Assembly: GCF_022549495.1 (NCBI RefSeq)
Contig: NZ_JAKZGD010000002.1
Span: 248,001 to 312,000 of the forward strand
Reading direction: 5' to 3'
Origin: Acinetobacter sp. ANC 4805
GTDB taxonomy: Bacteria; Pseudomonadota; Gammaproteobacteria; Pseudomonadales; Moraxellaceae
Length of the DNA stretch: 64,000 bases
Both the position numbers and the translations under genes were made by a program. The notes beneath the pieces are model-generated. The model searched no databases. It had not been told where the DNA came from and saw only the letters and a list, made by a program, of their open reading frames with translations. Shown here piece after piece: positions 26,471 to 35,852 of this stretch. Position 1 is the stretch's first letter, and each line of letters begins with the position of its first letter.

Positions 26471-26955
26471 CTAATTTGGCTGTTTGATATTTGAATCTAA
26501 ATTCCATGTTTGAGTGAGGATTGCCAGAATTTTATCTGTTTGTTTTTTTGAAAATAAAGAAAGTCTCAGTTGGCTTAATTTATGACGATTTTCATCCTGT
26601 GAAAAATAGATATTGGTTCGGTAATGCCAGAACTTCTTAAAATTCTGACCTAATAGCTTACGCTGCCATTCATATTTTTTAAATATATAAGGATCTATTG
26701 TTAAATAAGGTTTTTGATGTAACTCATTAATTTTTATAGCACGTGTTCTAAATAGCATTCTAATAGAAATACGTTTATTGGTGATGATTAAGCGATTGGT
26801 CAAAAAAATTGGCAGAAATAATAAGAACCATAAAAAATAGAATTTTTAAATAAAAATAGGCAAATCGGTATTCCAATGATGATATATATTAGGCCTGATA
26901 AAGAGCTAAACGGTATGGTGTTTATTAATACACTTTCGTCTTGTTCTAACTGCAA
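26471..26955 (-). pseudogene. PH-like membrane protein split by a frameshift
   Basis: Two overlapping frames on the minus strand together look like one protein of about 161 residues. The first starts at TTG 26955 after an excellent AAGGGG site and reads MQLEQDESVLINTIP, then a membrane segment SLSGLIYIIIGIPICLFLF. The second frame begins after a stop in the same place, reads a second membrane segment FLWFLLFLPIF and continues as TNRLIITNKRISIRM, typical of bacterial PH (bPH) proteins, to the stop at 26471. One extra base in the A5 tract or the T6 tract around 26835-26850 would join them. The defect may be real or a sequencing error. Function unknown; such proteins are membrane-anchored and small. 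Confidence 0.6.
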
Positions 26956-26994
26956 TTTTATTCCCCTTAAAATTAAATGTGAATTGATTGATAT

Positions 26995-27567
26995 TTATTT
27001 ATTCTGAGCCATTTTTAAATCTTTCAAGACTTGATCCGCATGCGTCTGCGTATTCACACTACTATAGTGATACATGATTGCACCTTGTGGATTAATCAGA
27101 AAACTCTCGCGTTTGGCAATTTTGGTAATCCCGAAATTTCTAACGATGCCGAATTTTCCAGCAAGTTCGCCTTTTTCATCTGCCAAAATGGGAAACGGCA
27201 AACCTAGTTTTTGCGAAAATCTTTGATGTGAGCTGACATCATCTAGACTGACACCGAGTACAACTGCATTTGATTTTAAGAATTGAGGATAAAGTGATTT
27301 AAACTGATTAGCCTCTTGTGTACAGCCAGCAGTGTCATCTTTAGGGTAGAAATAAAGCACAATCCATTTGCCTTTATATTGATTGAGGGTGTGCCATTTT
27401 CCATTTTGGTCTTGAAGTTTAAAATCTGGTGAAGATTGTCCAACCCATTCTTTTTGTGCTGTATTTTGTTTGGAAAATATAGAATTTTGAGCCGAACTTA
27501 AACTTGGCGCACTCCATAATAAGAGTGAACTACATACAATAAGAACTTTGGATTTTATCGTATTCAT
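26995..27567 (-). CDS. periplasmic peroxiredoxin, Bcp/PrxQ type
   Basis: A thioredoxin-fold peroxidase that reduces hydrogen peroxide and organic peroxides. From ATG 27567 it has a signal peptide (about residues 1-27, ending near SLSSAQ), so it is predicted periplasmic, unlike classical cytosolic Bcp. The active site is YPKDDTAGCTQEAN with the peroxidatic Cys; no resolving Cys five residues later is present, so it looks like a 1-Cys type. DFKLQDQNGKWHTL and VLGVSLDDVSSHQRF are family blocks. A 13-residue extension from 27606 is open but not needed. Electron donor is unknown. Confidence 0.87.
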   Translation of the reverse strand: MNTIKSKVLIVCSSLLLWSAPSLSSAQNSIFSKQNTAQKEWVGQSSPDFKLQDQNGKWHTLNQYKGKWIVLYFYPKDDTAGCTQEANQFKSLYPQFLKSNAVVLGVSLDDVSSHQRFSQKLGLPFPILADEKGELAGKFGIVRNFGITKIAKRESFLINPQGAIMYHYSSVNTQTHADQVLKDLKMAQNK

Positions 27568-27703
27568 CAGCGTGATCTCAAAGTGTAATAACACATACTT
27601 TAGCAAATTTAGGAATTGGATGTGTCAGAAAGTTCTTTACAGAATTTTGATCTGCTTTATATATTTCAATTGAATGATTATTTAAAAAAGAAGAGAAAAA
27701 TGA

Positions 27704-28033
27704 ATGGATGTTGGTGCGGTTCTTATTAAATTAAAAACAAATACGTTAGCGAATGTCGAAGCTTGGCAGCAAGAAATTGAACAACGTAAAGCAGAAGCGA
27801 TTCAAACACTTCAGGCGGAAGGAGTAAAAGTTGAATCTTGGTTTCAACTGGAACTAGATGGAAATCATTATCTACTTGCCTATATGCGTGCAAATGATAT
27901 TGCATATGCTCAGCAAGTTGCACGGAACAGCTCTTTTGATATAGATAAGGTTCATAAGCAATTTAAACAAAACTGGGAACGCGTTATTCCAGCGAAGCTT
28001 TTGGTAGATTTGGAAAATAATGACGAGAGCTAA
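27704..28033 (+). CDS. DUF6176-like protein
   Basis: A 109-residue protein with the pattern I recall for DUF6176: VGAVLIKLKTNTLANVEAW, QRKAEAIQTLQAEGVKVESW, LLAYMRANDIAYAQQV and HKQFKQNW. It has a ferredoxin-like alpha/beta look, no signal peptide and no cysteine. Function is unknown. It lies 29 bases upstream of a BioH-like gene on the same strand and may be cotranscribed with it. Confidence 0.7.
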   Translation: MDVGAVLIKLKTNTLANVEAWQQEIEQRKAEAIQTLQAEGVKVESWFQLELDGNHYLLAYMRANDIAYAQQVARNSSFDIDKVHKQFKQNWERVIPAKLLVDLENNDES

Positions 28034-28062
28034 TCAGAGTATACTGGCTTAAAGTTTGAAAA

Positions 28063-28788
28063 TTGGACAAGCGTGTGATCTATAAGATTCTACTCATCAC
28101 AGGATGGGGCGGTGGTGCAGAATTATTACGACCATTACATGAAGCTTTGGCACAAAAAGGGCATATCGTTGAGCGGATTAATATTTTTAATGCCCTAAAT
28201 GATGAAATCTTGCAACAGCATGTTGAACTTGCGGCAAAATTTGATGTAATTGTAGGGTGGTCGCTTGGTGGTCAGTTGGCAACCTTATTGGTCAATCAAA
28301 TAGAAAAACAATATGCTGAACAGAAGATGTTAATCACTTTAGCTTCAAACCCATGTTTTGTCGCTCAACTTGATTGGTCTACAGCAATGTCTGTTGAAAC
28401 CTTTATTCAGTTCACACAGTCATTTGAGCAGGATGCGATTAGTACCTTGAAGCGTTTTGGCTTATTGGTATGCCAAGGTGCGAGTTCTGCGAAAAAAGAT
28501 TTTTTAGCGATGCAGAAATTGATTCGTCCACAACCGATTGCGTTATTGAAGCAAGGCTTAGCATTGTTAGAGCAGTTAAATTTGGTTGAGATATATAAAA
28601 ACTATCAAGGTAGGCAGTTACATATCTTTGCTGAGCATGATGCTTTAGTTCCTTACCAAGTTGCCCAAAAAACTAAGAATTTAGTCGCAAAAAAATTATC
28701 TGTTATTTTGATCGATGGAGCTTCGCATGGTTTTCCATGTTTTATGGTAGAGCAGACTGTGCAAATAATTGAAGATTTTATTCAATAG
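28063..28788 (+). CDS. bioH: BioH-like alpha/beta hydrolase (pimeloyl-ACP methyl ester esterase)
   Basis: An alpha/beta hydrolase of about 240 residues. It has LLITGWGGGAELLRPL at the oxyanion strand, nucleophile elbow VGWSLGGQLA as in BioH, Asp in AEHDALVP and His in DGASHGFP near the C-terminus. BioH removes the methyl group that BioC adds, releasing pimeloyl-ACP for BioF. It stands just before bioAFCD (297 bases away, across a structured repeat), which strongly supports the biotin assignment. Start is uncertain: TTG 28063 or GTG 28075, the latter with GGA 7 bases upstream. Confidence 0.82.
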   Translation: MDKRVIYKILLITGWGGGAELLRPLHEALAQKGHIVERINIFNALNDEILQQHVELAAKFDVIVGWSLGGQLATLLVNQIEKQYAEQKMLITLASNPCFVAQLDWSTAMSVETFIQFTQSFEQDAISTLKRFGLLVCQGASSAKKDFLAMQKLIRPQPIALLKQGLALLEQLNLVEIYKNYQGRQLHIFAEHDALVPYQVAQKTKNLVAKKLSVILIDGASHGFPCFMVEQTVQIIEDFIQ

Positions 28789-28932
28789 GCGGTTTAATCT
28801 TGCTTGAATTGAAAGTTCTCGCAATATATTTTAGATTTTGACAAGTTTAAGATTATGCATATGGATTTTAAATCTGTTAGAGCGGAGTCGTGCTGAGTTT
28901 TAATTTAATTTCAGGATAAGCTTTCAGCTAGA

Positions 28933-29026
28933 CTTACTTTGGTTTTGCCCAAAGTAAGCAAAGGCATTTGTTAAGCTGATGGTACATCCTTGATACCACA
29001 GCTTAACAGGCGGCATCCATGCCGCC
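28933..29026. repeat. structured intergenic repeat, copy 1
   Basis: Three hairpins in a row: CTTACTTTGG/CCAAAGTAAG (28933-28958); GTTAAGCTG/CAGCTTAAC (28970-29007, with an inner TGGTA/TACCA); and GGCGGCAT-CC-ATGCCGCC (29009-29026). Copy 2 at 33080-33167 shares the last hairpin exactly and the middle one by compensated changes. It lies between bioH and bioA. Confidence 0.75.
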
Positions 29027-29085
29027 TCCATGATCGTAGACACTGCCATGAATTTAATTGGCTTAGGATGAGGAGTAAATAAAGG

Positions 29086-30396
29086 ATGACAGACCCATTT
29101 GATTTAGAACATATATGGCATCCCTATACTTCGATGTTAAATCCACTGCCAACCTTTAAAGTGAAACGTGCTTACGGTGCAACGATTGAATTAGAAGATG
29201 GTCGAACTTTGGTTGATGGCATGTCGTCATGGTGGTGTGCAATTCATGGCTATAACCATCCTGAACTGAATCAAGCAGTTTCAGATCAATTACAAAACAT
29301 GGCGCATATCATGTTCGGTGGTTTGACCCATGAACCTGCGATTGAATTGGGTAAGCTCTTATTAAAAATTATGCCGCCGAGTTTAGATAAAATTTTCTAT
29401 GCAGACTCAGGTTCAGTTGCAGTTGAAGTCGCTTTAAAAATGGCAGTTCAGTACTGGTCTTCAAAGAAGGAGACTGCACTGAATCAACCAGAGAAAACCA
29501 ACTTTATTACCACGCGTTCTGGCTATCATGGCGATACATGGAATGCGATGTCTGTCTGTGATCCAGTCACGGGGATGCATCAGATTTTTGGCACAAGTTT
29601 ACCGAATCGAATCTTTGTACCCGCGCCACAAAGTCGATTTGATGGAGAATGGAATCCGCAAGATATTCATGAACTCAAGCAGCAAATTGAACAGCATCAT
29701 CACCGTATTGCTGCACTGATCATCGAACCGATTGTACAGGGTGCAGGCGGAATGCGTTTTTACCATCCTGAATATTTGCGCCAAGCTAAAGCTTTGTGTG
29801 AGCAATATAATATATTGTTAATTTTCGATGAGATCGCAACAGGTTTTGGGCGCACGGGTAAAATGTTTGCTTGGGAACATGCGCAAGTTGAACCTGATAT
29901 CATGTGTATTGGTAAAGGTTTGACAGGCGGTTATATGACGCTGTCCGCAACATTAACTACAAAGGATGTCGCTGAAACCATTAGTCGTGGCGAAGCAGGT
30001 GTATTTATGCATGGCCCAACTTTTATGGCGAATCCATTGGCCTGTGCGGTTGCTTTGAGAAGTACCCAATTATTGTTAGAACAGGGTTGGCAAGCCAATA
30101 TTCAACGGATTGAAAAGATTCTCACTGAACAATTAACCGATTTAGCACAGCTTGAGCATGTTGCTGACGTGCGGGTTCTAGGTGCGATCGGAGTGGTGGA
30201 GTTAATCACTAATGTTGATATGAAAACCTTACAGCAACAGTTTGTTGAACGGGGTATTTGGGTACGACCATTTGGAAAATTGATCTACGTGATGCCGCCG
30301 TATGTGATCACAGATGATGAACTCCATTATTTATTAGCACAGATGAGTGAAGTCGTGAAAAATATGCAAGGAGCAAATAGCAATGTCCTTGCTTGA
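29086..30396 (+). CDS. bioA: adenosylmethionine-8-amino-7-oxononanoate aminotransferase
   Basis: A PLP enzyme that transfers the amino group of S-adenosylmethionine to KAPA, giving DAPA in biotin synthesis. Length 436 is typical. The N-terminal [26 protein letters not shown], the RSGYHGDTW block, [14 protein letters not shown] and the PLP lysine in [13 protein letters not shown] are all BioA signatures. GAGGAG lies 11 bases before the ATG and AAAGG directly before it. It overlaps bioF by 14 bases, so bioA-bioF-bioC-bioD is one operon. No BirA operator of the E. coli kind is visible upstream. Confidence 0.96.
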   Translation: MTDPFDLEHIWHPYTSMLNPLPTFKVKRAYGATIELEDGRTLVDGMSSWWCAIHGYNHPELNQAVSDQLQNMAHIMFGGLTHEPAIELGKLLLKIMPPSLDKIFYADSGSVAVEVALKMAVQYWSSKKETALNQPEKTNFITTRSGYHGDTWNAMSVCDPVTGMHQIFGTSLPNRIFVPAPQSRFDGEWNPQDIHELKQQIEQHHHRIAALIIEPIVQGAGGMRFYHPEYLRQAKALCEQYNILLIFDEIATGFGRTGKMFAWEHAQVEPDIMCIGKGLTGGYMTLSATLTTKDVAETISRGEAGVFMHGPTFMANPLACAVALRSTQLLLEQGWQANIQRIEKILTEQLTDLAQLEHVADVRVLGAIGVVELITNVDMKTLQQQFVERGIWVRPFGKLIYVMPPYVITDDELHYLLAQMSEVVKNMQGANSNVLA

Positions 30397-31537
30397 TCAT
30401 TATGCCGAGCAGCTTGAGCAACTCAAACAGCAAGGTAATTTCCGCCAATTTACGTCAAATCAACAGCAGGGACGATGGATCACGATTCAAGATCGAACCA
30501 TGTTGAATCTAGCGTCCAATGATTATTTAGGTTTGGCTGCTGATTTAAGTTTAAGAGAAGAATTTCTTGATACGTTGAACATCGAACGGGCGCTATTTAG
30601 TTCATCTTCGTCACGATTATTGACGGGTAATTTTGCAGAATATGAACAATTTGAAAATAGCCTAAGCAAAGCATTTGGTCGTGCTGCCTTGCTATTCAAT
30701 AGTGGCTATCACATGAATATCGGTATTTTACCTGCATTAGCGGATAGTAAAACCATCATTCTTGCCGATAAATTGGTACATGCCAGTATGATTGATGGTA
30801 TTCGTCTGTCGACTGCTCAATATGTGCGTTATCGGCATAACGATTTGCAACATTTGGAACAGCTGTTGCAAAAGTATCATCAAGATGAGCAAATTGAACG
30901 TGTCATTGTGGTGACTGAAAGTATTTTTAGTATGGATGGCGATGAAACGGATTTGGCCGCATTGGCTCAGTTAAAACAACGCTTTGCCAAAACCATGCTG
31001 TATGTCGATGAAGCACATGCAATTGGGGTTAGGGGGGAGCAAGGTCTTGGCTGTGCTGAGCAATATGGCGTATTAAACCAGATTGATTTCTTAGTTGGAA
31101 CCTTTGGTAAAGCGATTGCTTCGATAGGTGGTTATATTATTTGTGATCCGATTATTCGTGATTATTTGATTAATAAAATGCGCCCATTGATCTTCAGTAC
31201 TGCATTACCTCCGATCTCGATGGCATGGTCAGACTTTATCTTTAATAAAGTTCTAAACATGCAACAGCAACGCCATCATTTGGCGGAAATCAGCCAGTAT
31301 TTACAACAGGCGGTGATTGCAAAAGGTTTCTCAAGTCCATCCAGCAGTCATATCATTCCAATTATTGTTGGAGAAAGTCAGGCTGCAATCGAAAAAGCAC
31401 GCTATGTACAGCAGCAAGGTTTTTATGCCATGCCAGTGCGTCCACCAACAGTTCCGCAGAATAGTTCACGCTTGCGTATTTCATTAACGTCTATGGTTCA
31501 AAAAGCAGAATTAGAAAAATTGGTGGAATGTTTGTGA
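30383..31537 (+). CDS. bioF: 8-amino-7-oxononanoate synthase
   Basis: A PLP enzyme that condenses pimeloyl-ACP (or CoA) with alanine to form KAPA. At 384 residues it is normal. [68 protein letters not shown] and the PLP lysine in [14 protein letters not shown] are the AONS family blocks. It starts inside the end of bioA after AAGGAG and overlaps bioC by 10 bases, so translation is coupled. Confidence 0.96.
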   Translation: MSLLDHYAEQLEQLKQQGNFRQFTSNQQQGRWITIQDRTMLNLASNDYLGLAADLSLREEFLDTLNIERALFSSSSSRLLTGNFAEYEQFENSLSKAFGRAALLFNSGYHMNIGILPALADSKTIILADKLVHASMIDGIRLSTAQYVRYRHNDLQHLEQLLQKYHQDEQIERVIVVTESIFSMDGDETDLAALAQLKQRFAKTMLYVDEAHAIGVRGEQGLGCAEQYGVLNQIDFLVGTFGKAIASIGGYIICDPIIRDYLINKMRPLIFSTALPPISMAWSDFIFNKVLNMQQQRHHLAEISQYLQQAVIAKGFSSPSSSHIIPIIVGESQAAIEKARYVQQQGFYAMPVRPPTVPQNSSRLRISLTSMVQKAELEKLVECL

Positions 31538-32337
31538 GTGTCGATAAAGCATTAGTCGCGCAACGTTTTGCCAAAGCAGGGCAAAGTTACGTTGAGCATG
31601 CTGTAGTGCAAAAGCAAATTAGTGCGCAGTTATTTGAATATCTTAAACAATATTGTCCACAGTTTTTGCCATCCGTACTTGAAATCGGTTGCGGTTCTGG
31701 CAATTTAACGCATTTATTTGAGTCCTATTTTCAGGTCGAGCAACTGTACTTAAATGATCTATATGCAGATGTCGATCAGCATTTTCTAAATCTAAAATCC
31801 CCTCACTTGCGAAGTGATACTTCTCACCCCTTTGTTAAGGGAAGACCTAAAGTTGATTGGTTGATCGGAGATATTGAGCAGCTCACTTTACCCCAGTCTT
31901 TAGATGCAGTGATTTCCAGTTCTGCTTTGCAGTGGATGATTGATTTGCCTGCATTATTGCAGCGGATTCACAACGCTTTAAAGCCCAATACTTATTTCGG
32001 TTTTTCAACATTTGGGGTGAAAAATTTAATTGAGATCAAGCAACTGACAGGACAAGGCTTAAATTATTATTCTTTAGAGGCATTACAACAACAATTACAA
32101 GAAAATGGTTTTGAAATCTTGTTGATACAGCAAGCGTCTAAACAGGTGTACTTTGATCATCCTAAATCTGTATTGCAGCATTTAAAAGCAACAGGCGTGA
32201 CCGCAACGGCTACATCACATCGTTGGACCAAACAATCCTTGCAGCAATTTTATTCAGATTATCAACAGTTTTATGATGAGCAGGGTTTTCGCCTGACTTA
32301 TCATCCGATTTATGTGATTGCGCGGAGAACAGCATGA
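31528..32337 (+). CDS. bioC: malonyl-ACP O-methyltransferase with an in-frame palindromic insertion
   Basis: It methylates the free carboxyl of malonyl-ACP with S-adenosylmethionine so that fatty acid synthesis can build pimelate. The SAM site [14 protein letters not shown] is near residues 51-64, and [15 protein letters not shown] and FSTFG are BioC blocks. Residues about 88-108 ([20 protein letters not shown]) are foreign to the family and are encoded by DNA with two small hairpins, between the acidic loop of strand 2 and WLIGDIEQL. The insertion keeps the frame. Start is ATG 31528 or GTG 31534, both overlapping bioF. The enzyme is probably still active since its genomic setting is intact, but this is inference. 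Confidence 0.9.
   Translation: MFVSVDKALVAQRFAKAGQSYVEHAVVQKQISAQLFEYLKQYCPQFLPSVLEIGCGSGNLTHLFESYFQVEQLYLNDLYADVDQHFLNLKSPHLRSDTSHPFVKGRPKVDWLIGDIEQLTLPQSLDAVISSSALQWMIDLPALLQRIHNALKPNTYFGFSTFGVKNLIEIKQLTGQGLNYYSLEALQQQLQENGFEILLIQQASKQVYFDHPKSVLQHLKATGVTATATSHRWTKQSLQQFYSDYQQFYDEQGFRLTYHPIYVIARRTA
31790..31852 (+). repeat. small palindromic element inside bioC
   Basis: TCACTT-GCG-AAGTGA (31803-31817) and CCCTT-TGTT-AAGGG (31828-31841) form two adjacent hairpins within a stretch that codes about 20 residues absent from the BioC family as I know it. Borders are approximate. Confidence 0.55.
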
Positions 32338-32975
32338 GTGCAGCAATTTATTTTGTCAGTGGTATTGATACTGAAATTGGTAAAACTTATGCCACAGGCT
32401 ATCTCGCTAAACTTTGGACTGAGCAAGGACAGCGTGTTATCACTCAGAAGTTGGTGCAAACGGGCAATATAGATATATCTGAAGATATTCAAAAACACCG
32501 TGAAATTATGGGTAGTGGCTGGTTTCAGGAAGATCATGAAAAGTTGACCATGCCTGAAATTTTTACCTATCCAGCCTCTCCGCATTTAGCCACACGTTTG
32601 GATGGACGAGATTTAGATTTCGCGAAAATTGAAGCTGCAACCAAAGAATTGGCGCAACGGTTTGAGGTGGTGTTGTTAGAAGGTGCGGGTGGTTTGATGG
32701 TGCCTTTAACTACAGAGTTGTTGACGATTGATTATATCGTTCAGCATCAATTTCCTGTGATTTTAGTGACTTCTGGGCGTTTAGGCAGTATTAATCATAC
32801 CTTATTGAGTTTGGAAGCCTTAAAGCAGCGTGGTTTGAGTTTGCATGCTTTGGTGTATAACTTAAAAGATGAGTCGAAAGATCCACTTATTTCGAAAGAT
32901 ACCGCAGATTATTTAAAAGATTATTTGGCAAAGCATTTTCCTGATGCTCAATGGATTGAGTTGGAAAAATTCTAA
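32334..32975 (+). CDS. bioD: dethiobiotin synthetase
   Basis: An ATP-dependent carboxylase that closes the ureido ring of DAPA to give dethiobiotin. The P-loop is [13 protein letters not shown] near residues 10-22 and [14 protein letters not shown] (about 112-125) is the second conserved block; [14 protein letters not shown] completes the fold. At 213 residues it is complete. It overlaps bioC by 4 bases and is the last gene of the operon; bioB is not present in the window. Confidence 0.94.
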   Translation: MSAAIYFVSGIDTEIGKTYATGYLAKLWTEQGQRVITQKLVQTGNIDISEDIQKHREIMGSGWFQEDHEKLTMPEIFTYPASPHLATRLDGRDLDFAKIEAATKELAQRFEVVLLEGAGGLMVPLTTELLTIDYIVQHQFPVILVTSGRLGSINHTLLSLEALKQRGLSLHALVYNLKDESKDPLISKDTADYLKDYLAKHFPDAQWIELEKF

Positions 32976-33000
32976 TTTAATTCATTAAATTTAGAATTTT
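32966..33000 (+). terminator. hairpin at the end of the bio operon
   Basis: AAAATTCTAA (32966-32975, containing the bioD stop) pairs with TTAGAATTTT (32991-33000) around a 15-base AT-rich loop. The stem is AT-rich, so termination strength is doubtful. Confidence 0.45.
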
Positions 33001-33079
33001 ATTCAATAGAGGGAACCACAGTGTCTTCCTAAGTTTTCTCAAATGAATACCACATTGTCTTACTTTTCAGGGATGATGA

Positions 33080-33167
33080 GCTGTGACTGTAACAGCGCAA
33101 GGCAAAATCCTTTGTAGGGCTGACTATATCCTTATACCGCAGCCCTACGGGCGGCATCCATGCCGCC
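33080..33167. repeat. structured intergenic repeat, copy 2
   Basis: Hairpins GCTGT/ACAGC (33080-33096), GTAGGGCTG/CAGCCCTAC (33114-33148) and GGCGGCAT-CC-ATGCCGCC (33150-33167). The last is identical to copy 1 at 28933-29026; in the middle stem three base pairs differ and all three are compensated. It lies after bioD. Confidence 0.75.
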
Positions 33168-33226
33168 GTCACGATAGCTAATAGATTTTGGAAGCCATTT
33201 AACTAATAAATTTAAGGTGACTAACA

Positions 33227-33892
33227 ATGAATAAAAAGAATTTTATTTTTATACCCCTCTGTCTGTCAGGTCTAATCTCGACAACTCATGCTGCCATACC
33301 TAATGATAAAACCATCATTAGTTGGATCACTAATTTACAAGATTCAAATGCCAATCCACCTCAAGCCATTCAGATTGATTCAACCGAAGCCGTAAAACTG
33401 ATCTCAGGTGAAGAAGCCTATTTATCGGGTGTGAGTTTTGAAAATGCAGGACGTAATTTTTGGGCTGGCTATGTGTTAACCCGTCCAAAATTAAAACAGG
33501 CTCGAATCTTAAAAGAGTTTGGTGGTCAATCAAATAGCTTTAAAGTGCATTCTACCGTGTATAAAGGCAAACCGATTCAACTAATCGAAATTGAAAGTGC
33601 AGGCTCAGGACAGGGTACGGTTGAATCCAGTAAAAGCTTGGTTTATTTAAATCAATGGACGAGTAAACTCATTACAGAGGTCGAAGAATCTTCTTATGGT
33701 GGGCGCTATGATGAAAAGTTAGGAGCAGAAGATTGCCGTACAGGGCGAGATCATTCAGGCTATTTAAATGTGATGCCTTATTCACCTTATGTGATTCGAA
33801 CGACGGTGACAGGAGATGCTTGTAATAATAAACCGCAAGGTTATAAGGTGAGCAGTAAACTTATTCCTGTTGTGATTGGTGAAATAAAATAG
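33227..33892 (+). CDS. exported protein of unknown function
   Basis: A 221-residue protein with a signal peptide (about residues 1-23, ending THA). The mature part is predicted beta-rich and soluble, with an ESAGSGQGTVESSKSLVY stretch and cysteines in AEDCRTG and GDACNN that could form a disulfide. AAGGTG is a ribosome site 8-13 bases upstream. No lipobox, enzyme motif or family was recognised. It stands alone after the bio operon and 150 bases before the peptide ABC operon. Confidence 0.7.
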   Translation: MNKKNFIFIPLCLSGLISTTHAAIPNDKTIISWITNLQDSNANPPQAIQIDSTEAVKLISGEEAYLSGVSFENAGRNFWAGYVLTRPKLKQARILKEFGGQSNSFKVHSTVYKGKPIQLIEIESAGSGQGTVESSKSLVYLNQWTSKLITEVEESSYGGRYDEKLGAEDCRTGRDHSGYLNVMPYSPYVIRTTVTGDACNNKPQGYKVSSKLIPVVIGEIK

Positions 33893-34042
33893 ATAAAACA
33901 AGAGTATGTTTGGATTGCTTGTTAAATTTTTTAGAAGAAATAATGGTTTGATAAAAATACTGAATTATTAAATAGTTAAAGTAAGTTTATTTATAAAGTT
34001 GAATACAATCTAAAAGTCGAGTATTTATTAAAAAACAATGAT

Positions 34043-35842
34043 GTGAGCAGTGAGTTGAAGTCAATATTTTTTAAGGTTGCATTGGTATCAACTATTGTTG
34101 CTGCGATGCCGATTGGATTTGCAAAAACGCCTGCTCAAGCAGAAAAAGTGCTTCGTGTTGCTTTTCCTGCGCCTGATGATGGCTTTGATATGGTCAAAAC
34201 CTTTAATTTCTATAGCGGTAATGTTGCTGATGTGATTTTCGAACGCTTAGTTCAATATGATTATTTAGCAAATCCAGTGAAATTAGTTCCTGCAACTGCT
34301 CAGAGTTTACCGACTATTGAAAAAAATGGGCAAGTTTATACTTTTAAAATAAAGTCGGGCATTTACTTCACCGATGATCCAGCCTTCAAAGGAAAGCGTC
34401 GAGAGTTGGTTGCAGAAGACTATGTTTATTCGATTAAGCGCATTTTAGATCCTAAAAATCATGCGCCTTCTTTTTCTTTTATTGATAACAAATTGGTTGG
34501 GGCAAATGCTCTCGTTGAGCAAGCCAATAAAACAGGTCGTTTTGACTATGATGCTAAGATTGAAGGTATAAAAGCATTAGATAAATATACAATTCAATTT
34601 AAGCTGACCCAACCTGATTATAATTTTCCTTATATTCTTGCCTATAGCACATTTGGAGCGACGGCTAGAGAAGTAGTTGAATATTATAAAGATCAGTTAG
34701 GCATGCATCCTGTTGGAACAGGGCCTTATATGCTGAGTCGATATGTACCACGTAGCAAGATTGAACTGATTGCCAATCCTGATTATCGAGGTTTTGTTTG
34801 GAATTTTAAATCGACAGGCACAGCTTGGGATAACCAACTCGTCAAGCAAATGAGTGGTAAGCCTATGCCACAAATTGGCAAAGTGAATATTAGTATTATT
34901 GAAGAAGAACAATCACGTTGGTTGGCATTTCAATCGAAACAATTGGATTTCGATACTTTAACTTCAAGTGCAATTCCTAAAGCTTTAGATCAAAATAATC
35001 AATTGAATGCTGCGATGCAACAAAAAGGAATTCGCCTTTATGCCAACAAAGAGGCAGAAGTCACTTATACCATGTTCAATATGCGTGATCCTATTGTTGG
35101 CGGAAATAGCTTAGATAAGATCGCATTAAGACGTGCAATTGTGATGTCTTTTAATCTGAATGAATATATTCGCATTCTAAGAAAAGGGCAGGCTGTTAGA
35201 GCTGAGATGTTAGTGCCCGCGGGTGTAAATGGGCATAACCCGAATTATCGCAGCAGTATTGGTTATAACCCTGTTTTAGCCAATAAATTGCTTGATCATT
35301 TTGGCTATAAAAAAGGAACGGATGGCTATCGCCATTTTCCAAATGGCAAGGCTTTAACTTTAAAAATCAATACAGAAAGTGGTTCTTCTTCAGTGATGTA
35401 TTCTGAACTTTGGAAGAAAAGTTTAGATGCAATTGGAATACGAGCCGATTTTAAAGTGAGTAATTTTGCCGATAACTTAAAAGCAGCAACTCAGTGTCAA
35501 TATATGATGTGGGGTGGAGCATGGCATGCAGACTATCCAGAGGGTGAGAATTTTACTCAGTTATTGTACGGCGCAAATATTGGTCGTGGAAATCAATCAT
35601 GTTATAAATCGGCTGCTTATGATGGCTTATATCAACAAGCGATGAAATTAGCGCCTGATCAACGTACACCATTCTATGAAAAAATGAGTCGACAAGTTGA
35701 AGCGGATAACCCTTGGATTTTGCAAGATACACGCATTAGAAACTGGGTAATTCAACCAGAGGTGCAGGGATTTAAAGCGCATCCAATTATGAATACCAAT
35801 TGGCAATATTTGGATATTGCACCCTCACAGCAAAATAAATAA
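34043..35842 (+). CDS. peptide ABC transporter substrate-binding protein 1 (SBP family 5)
   Basis: A 599-residue periplasmic binding protein of the DppA/OppA family. A signal peptide (FFKVALVSTIVAAM...AFA-like end near residue 27) is followed by KVLRVAFPAPDDGFDM and the family blocks YTFKIKSGIYFTDDPAF, GTGPYMLSRYVPRS and NPDYRG. No lipobox is seen, so it should be free in the periplasm. Start is GTG 34043 or possibly TTG 34055. It is the first gene of an operon with a second, similar binding protein starting 10 bases after its stop. Ligand unknown; peptides are likely from the neighbouring peptidase. Confidence 0.88.
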   Translation: MSSELKSIFFKVALVSTIVAAMPIGFAKTPAQAEKVLRVAFPAPDDGFDMVKTFNFYSGNVADVIFERLVQYDYLANPVKLVPATAQSLPTIEKNGQVYTFKIKSGIYFTDDPAFKGKRRELVAEDYVYSIKRILDPKNHAPSFSFIDNKLVGANALVEQANKTGRFDYDAKIEGIKALDKYTIQFKLTQPDYNFPYILAYSTFGATAREVVEYYKDQLGMHPVGTGPYMLSRYVPRSKIELIANPDYRGFVWNFKSTGTAWDNQLVKQMSGKPMPQIGKVNISIIEEEQSRWLAFQSKQLDFDTLTSSAIPKALDQNNQLNAAMQQKGIRLYANKEAEVTYTMFNMRDPIVGGNSLDKIALRRAIVMSFNLNEYIRILRKGQAVRAEMLVPAGVNGHNPNYRSSIGYNPVLANKLLDHFGYKKGTDGYRHFPNGKALTLKINTESGSSSVMYSELWKKSLDAIGIRADFKVSNFADNLKAATQCQYMMWGGAWHADYPEGENFTQLLYGANIGRGNQSCYKSAAYDGLYQQAMKLAPDQRTPFYEKMSRQVEADNPWILQDTRIRNWVIQPEVQGFKAHPIMNTNWQYLDIAPSQQNK

Positions 35843-35852
35843 TGAGTTCAGG

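Noticed and set aside
26835..26850. Programmed -1 ribosomal frameshift in the PH-like gene
   Set aside because: The reading frame does not present a proper X-XXY-YYZ slippery heptamer at the transition, so an indel is more likely.
28933..29026. CRISPR array
   Set aside because: The repeats are hairpins in tandem, not direct repeats with spacers; no cas genes are near.
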